Below, piece after piece: positions 35,583 to 36,636 of a stretch of 36,636 nucleotides of DNA (position 1 is the stretch's first letter; each line of letters opens with the position of its first letter). Both the position numbers and the translations under genes were made by a program. Source of the DNA: Rhodobacter sp. GTDB taxonomy: Bacteria > Pseudomonadota > Alphaproteobacteria > Rhodobacterales > Rhodobacteraceae. Below the pieces are notes generated by a model. It saw only the letters and a list, made by a program, of their open reading frames with translations. It searched no databases and was not told where the DNA came from. The stretch is taken from the NCBI GenBank assembly GCA_027484985.1, contig JAIXRW010000066.1, positions 1 to 36,636 on the forward strand, in the 5' to 3' direction.

Positions 35583-36458
35583 CTACTCGGCAGCGGCGAG
35601 TGTCATGTCCGGCAAAGGATTGTTCAAGACCACAAAACCGCCCGCCCCGTCACAATCGGGCATGGACAGCACCAGATCGGCCGTCCGCACCGCGCCGCCC
35701 GCCGCGTAAACGGTATTGCCCCGCAGCGACCGCCCGCAGCTATTGGCTGTCACCTCGGCCTCGATGGTGACGCGGGCTTTGGACGGATCGGGGAAATCAT
35801 AGATTTCGGCCATACGCACCGGCCGCGCCATCGGGTCGCCCACCAGCAGCACGCCGCCATTCGCAACCGAGCTGTGCCCCGGATCGCCATAATCGGCGCC
35901 GCTTTCGAACCCGTTCAGTTCCAACCGTTCGCCCTGCTGCCATTCCACGGCAAAGCGGCGCATCGTGGCCAATTCCGGCACGGGGGCGGCGCCTTGGGCC
36001 AAGGTGTCATCCGCGAACCGGGCAGAAACCTGTCCTGCCGGGTCCAGCGCCGGAAGCGTGGCAAAAAGCGATCCTGTTGCAAGGGTTTGCATCGCCACCG
36101 TCAGCCCGCCATGGGAAATCTCGACCCGCATGTTGGGGTGGCAGGGCGATTGCAGGGTCAGGCCCAGCATCGCCCCCTCTTCGGCAAAAACCTCGAGCGT
36201 GGCCGCGCAGGGATCGGGCGCTGCGGCCATGACCGGCGGGGCCGGTTCGGCGGCCACGGGCGCGGCAGCCTGCGTTTCGGCCACGGGCGGCGCCTTTGCC
36301 CAACCCTGAACCGGCGTGCCGGCGGCGGGCCGCAGCGGTTGCGCCGCCACGACAACCGGGCCGGTCGCCTGCGATGTGGCAGGCCCCGCCATTTGCCAGA
36401 CCGCCAAGCCAAGGGCCGTGGCCGCACAGGCCCCCGCCCCGATCCTTACGCGCTGCAT
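35583..36458 (-). CDS. Exported protein of unknown function
   Basis: A 291-residue protein that I do not recognise. A hydrophobic N-terminal segment (GAGACAATALGLAVWQMAG, about residues 7-25) should act as signal or anchor. An Ala/Pro-rich stretch follows to about residue 85, then a globular part with paired cysteines (PDPCAATLE, LQSPCHPNMRVE, and late ANSCGRSL and SMPDCDG). The layout suggests an anchored periplasmic protein with a flexible tether. The ATG at 36458 has GGGGA upstream; the frame is open to 36521 but without support. The OmpA-fusion gene starts 11 bases after its stop, so the two are one operon and possibly partners. Confidence 0.85.
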   Translation of the reverse strand: MQRVRIGAGACAATALGLAVWQMAGPATSQATGPVVVAAQPLRPAAGTPVQGWAKAPPVAETQAAAPVAAEPAPPVMAAAPDPCAATLEVFAEEGAMLGLTLQSPCHPNMRVEISHGGLTVAMQTLATGSLFATLPALDPAGQVSARFADDTLAQGAAPVPELATMRRFAVEWQQGERLELNGFESGADYGDPGHSSVANGGVLLVGDPMARPVRMAEIYDFPDPSKARVTIEAEVTANSCGRSLRGNTVYAAGGAVRTADLVLSMPDCDGAGGFVVLNNPLPDMTLAAAE

Positions 36459-36557
36459 GACCACATTCCCCGTGACATCTGAACCGGACCAAACCGTGCC
36501 AGCCGAAAACGCCCAAGCCATGGCAGCGCCGCGTCACCTTCAAGGCAAGCCGCAACG

Positions 36558-36585
36558 AAAAACCCCCGCGGCGGGGCCACGGGGG
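36558..36585 (-). terminator. Intrinsic terminator of the gene beyond the right edge
   Basis: On the minus strand, CCCCCG and CGGGGG arms (36585-36580 and 36068-type pairing at 36068 is not involved; the arms are 36580-36585 and 36563-36568) are followed by TTTTT at 36562-36558. It lies about 27 bases after a possible stop codon at 36613. Confidence 0.75.
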
Positions 36586-36612
36586 ATCATCATGCAGACG
36601 CGTGAAAACAGG

Positions 36613-36636
36613 TCAGACCGTTTCCTGCCCGTGGCA
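36613..36636 (-). CDS. Possible 3' end of a gene entering from the right (partial)
   Basis: Reading in from the right edge on the minus strand, one frame gives CHGQETV and a TGA at 36615-36613, 27 bases before the terminator at 36558-36585. A second frame runs on to a TGA at 36592-36590 and cannot be excluded. The terminator makes it likely that some gene ends here; which frame is real, and its family, cannot be told. Confidence 0.35.
   Translation of the reverse strand, partial: CHGQETV

Overview
The window reads as chromosomal DNA of an alphaproteobacterium of the Rhodobacterales (Rhodobacteraceae/Paracoccaceae, Rhodobacter-like). The grounds are high GC with strong G/C third-position bias, a gltD-gltB glutamate synthase operon, a complex I NDUFA9-like protein, an rnd-kdsD-lptC-lptA-lptB-hpf-ptsN run, a dnaK promoter of the alphaproteobacterial sigma-32 type, and palindromic intergenic elements. 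This is a call from gene content, not a database match. Coding density is high and all main genes look intact.

Layout. Positions 1-3610 (minus strand): start of an unknown gene, a short-chain dehydrogenase, queG, a GST-fold protein that may be the division protein FzlA, and mtgA. Positions 3865-4629 (plus): a lower-GC methyltransferase, possibly acquired. Positions 4644-13656 (minus): ynfA, then gltB, a secreted protein of unknown function and gltD as one overlapping operon behind a paired palindrome, then uppP and the NDUFA9-like gene. A repeat-rich gap leads to tRNA-Leu(CAG). Positions 14171-16057 (plus): a DUF2946-like secreted protein and a PepSY membrane protein, closed by a clear terminator. 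Positions 16140-20890 (plus): rnd, kdsD, lptC, lptA, lptB, hpf and ptsN.

Positions 20878-29797 form a surface-glycan region. On the minus strand in transcription order are cysQ, kdsB, galU, two related family-2 glycosyltransferases, a GT14-type branching transferase with a long C-terminal extension, and a protein with two sulfotransferase-like halves. Divergent from them is a polysaccharide-type ABC export permease with its own promoter and a palindrome over the -10. Together these could supply UDP-glucose (GalU) and a CMP-activated acid sugar (KdsB), assemble and branch a glycan, sulfate it, remove the PAP by-product (CysQ) and export the product. This is the best candidate here for an undescribed system; the linkage is inferred from proximity and chemistry.

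Positions 29861-36636: dnaK with a sigma-32 promoter, dnaJ behind an intergenic hairpin, an array of five hairpins, radC, then a convergent pair encoding a PstS-like/OmpA fusion and an exported protein of unknown function. Three gaps (1984-2067, 13743-13943, 33148-33307) carry related composite palindromic elements; two of them share an exact 23-bp sequence.
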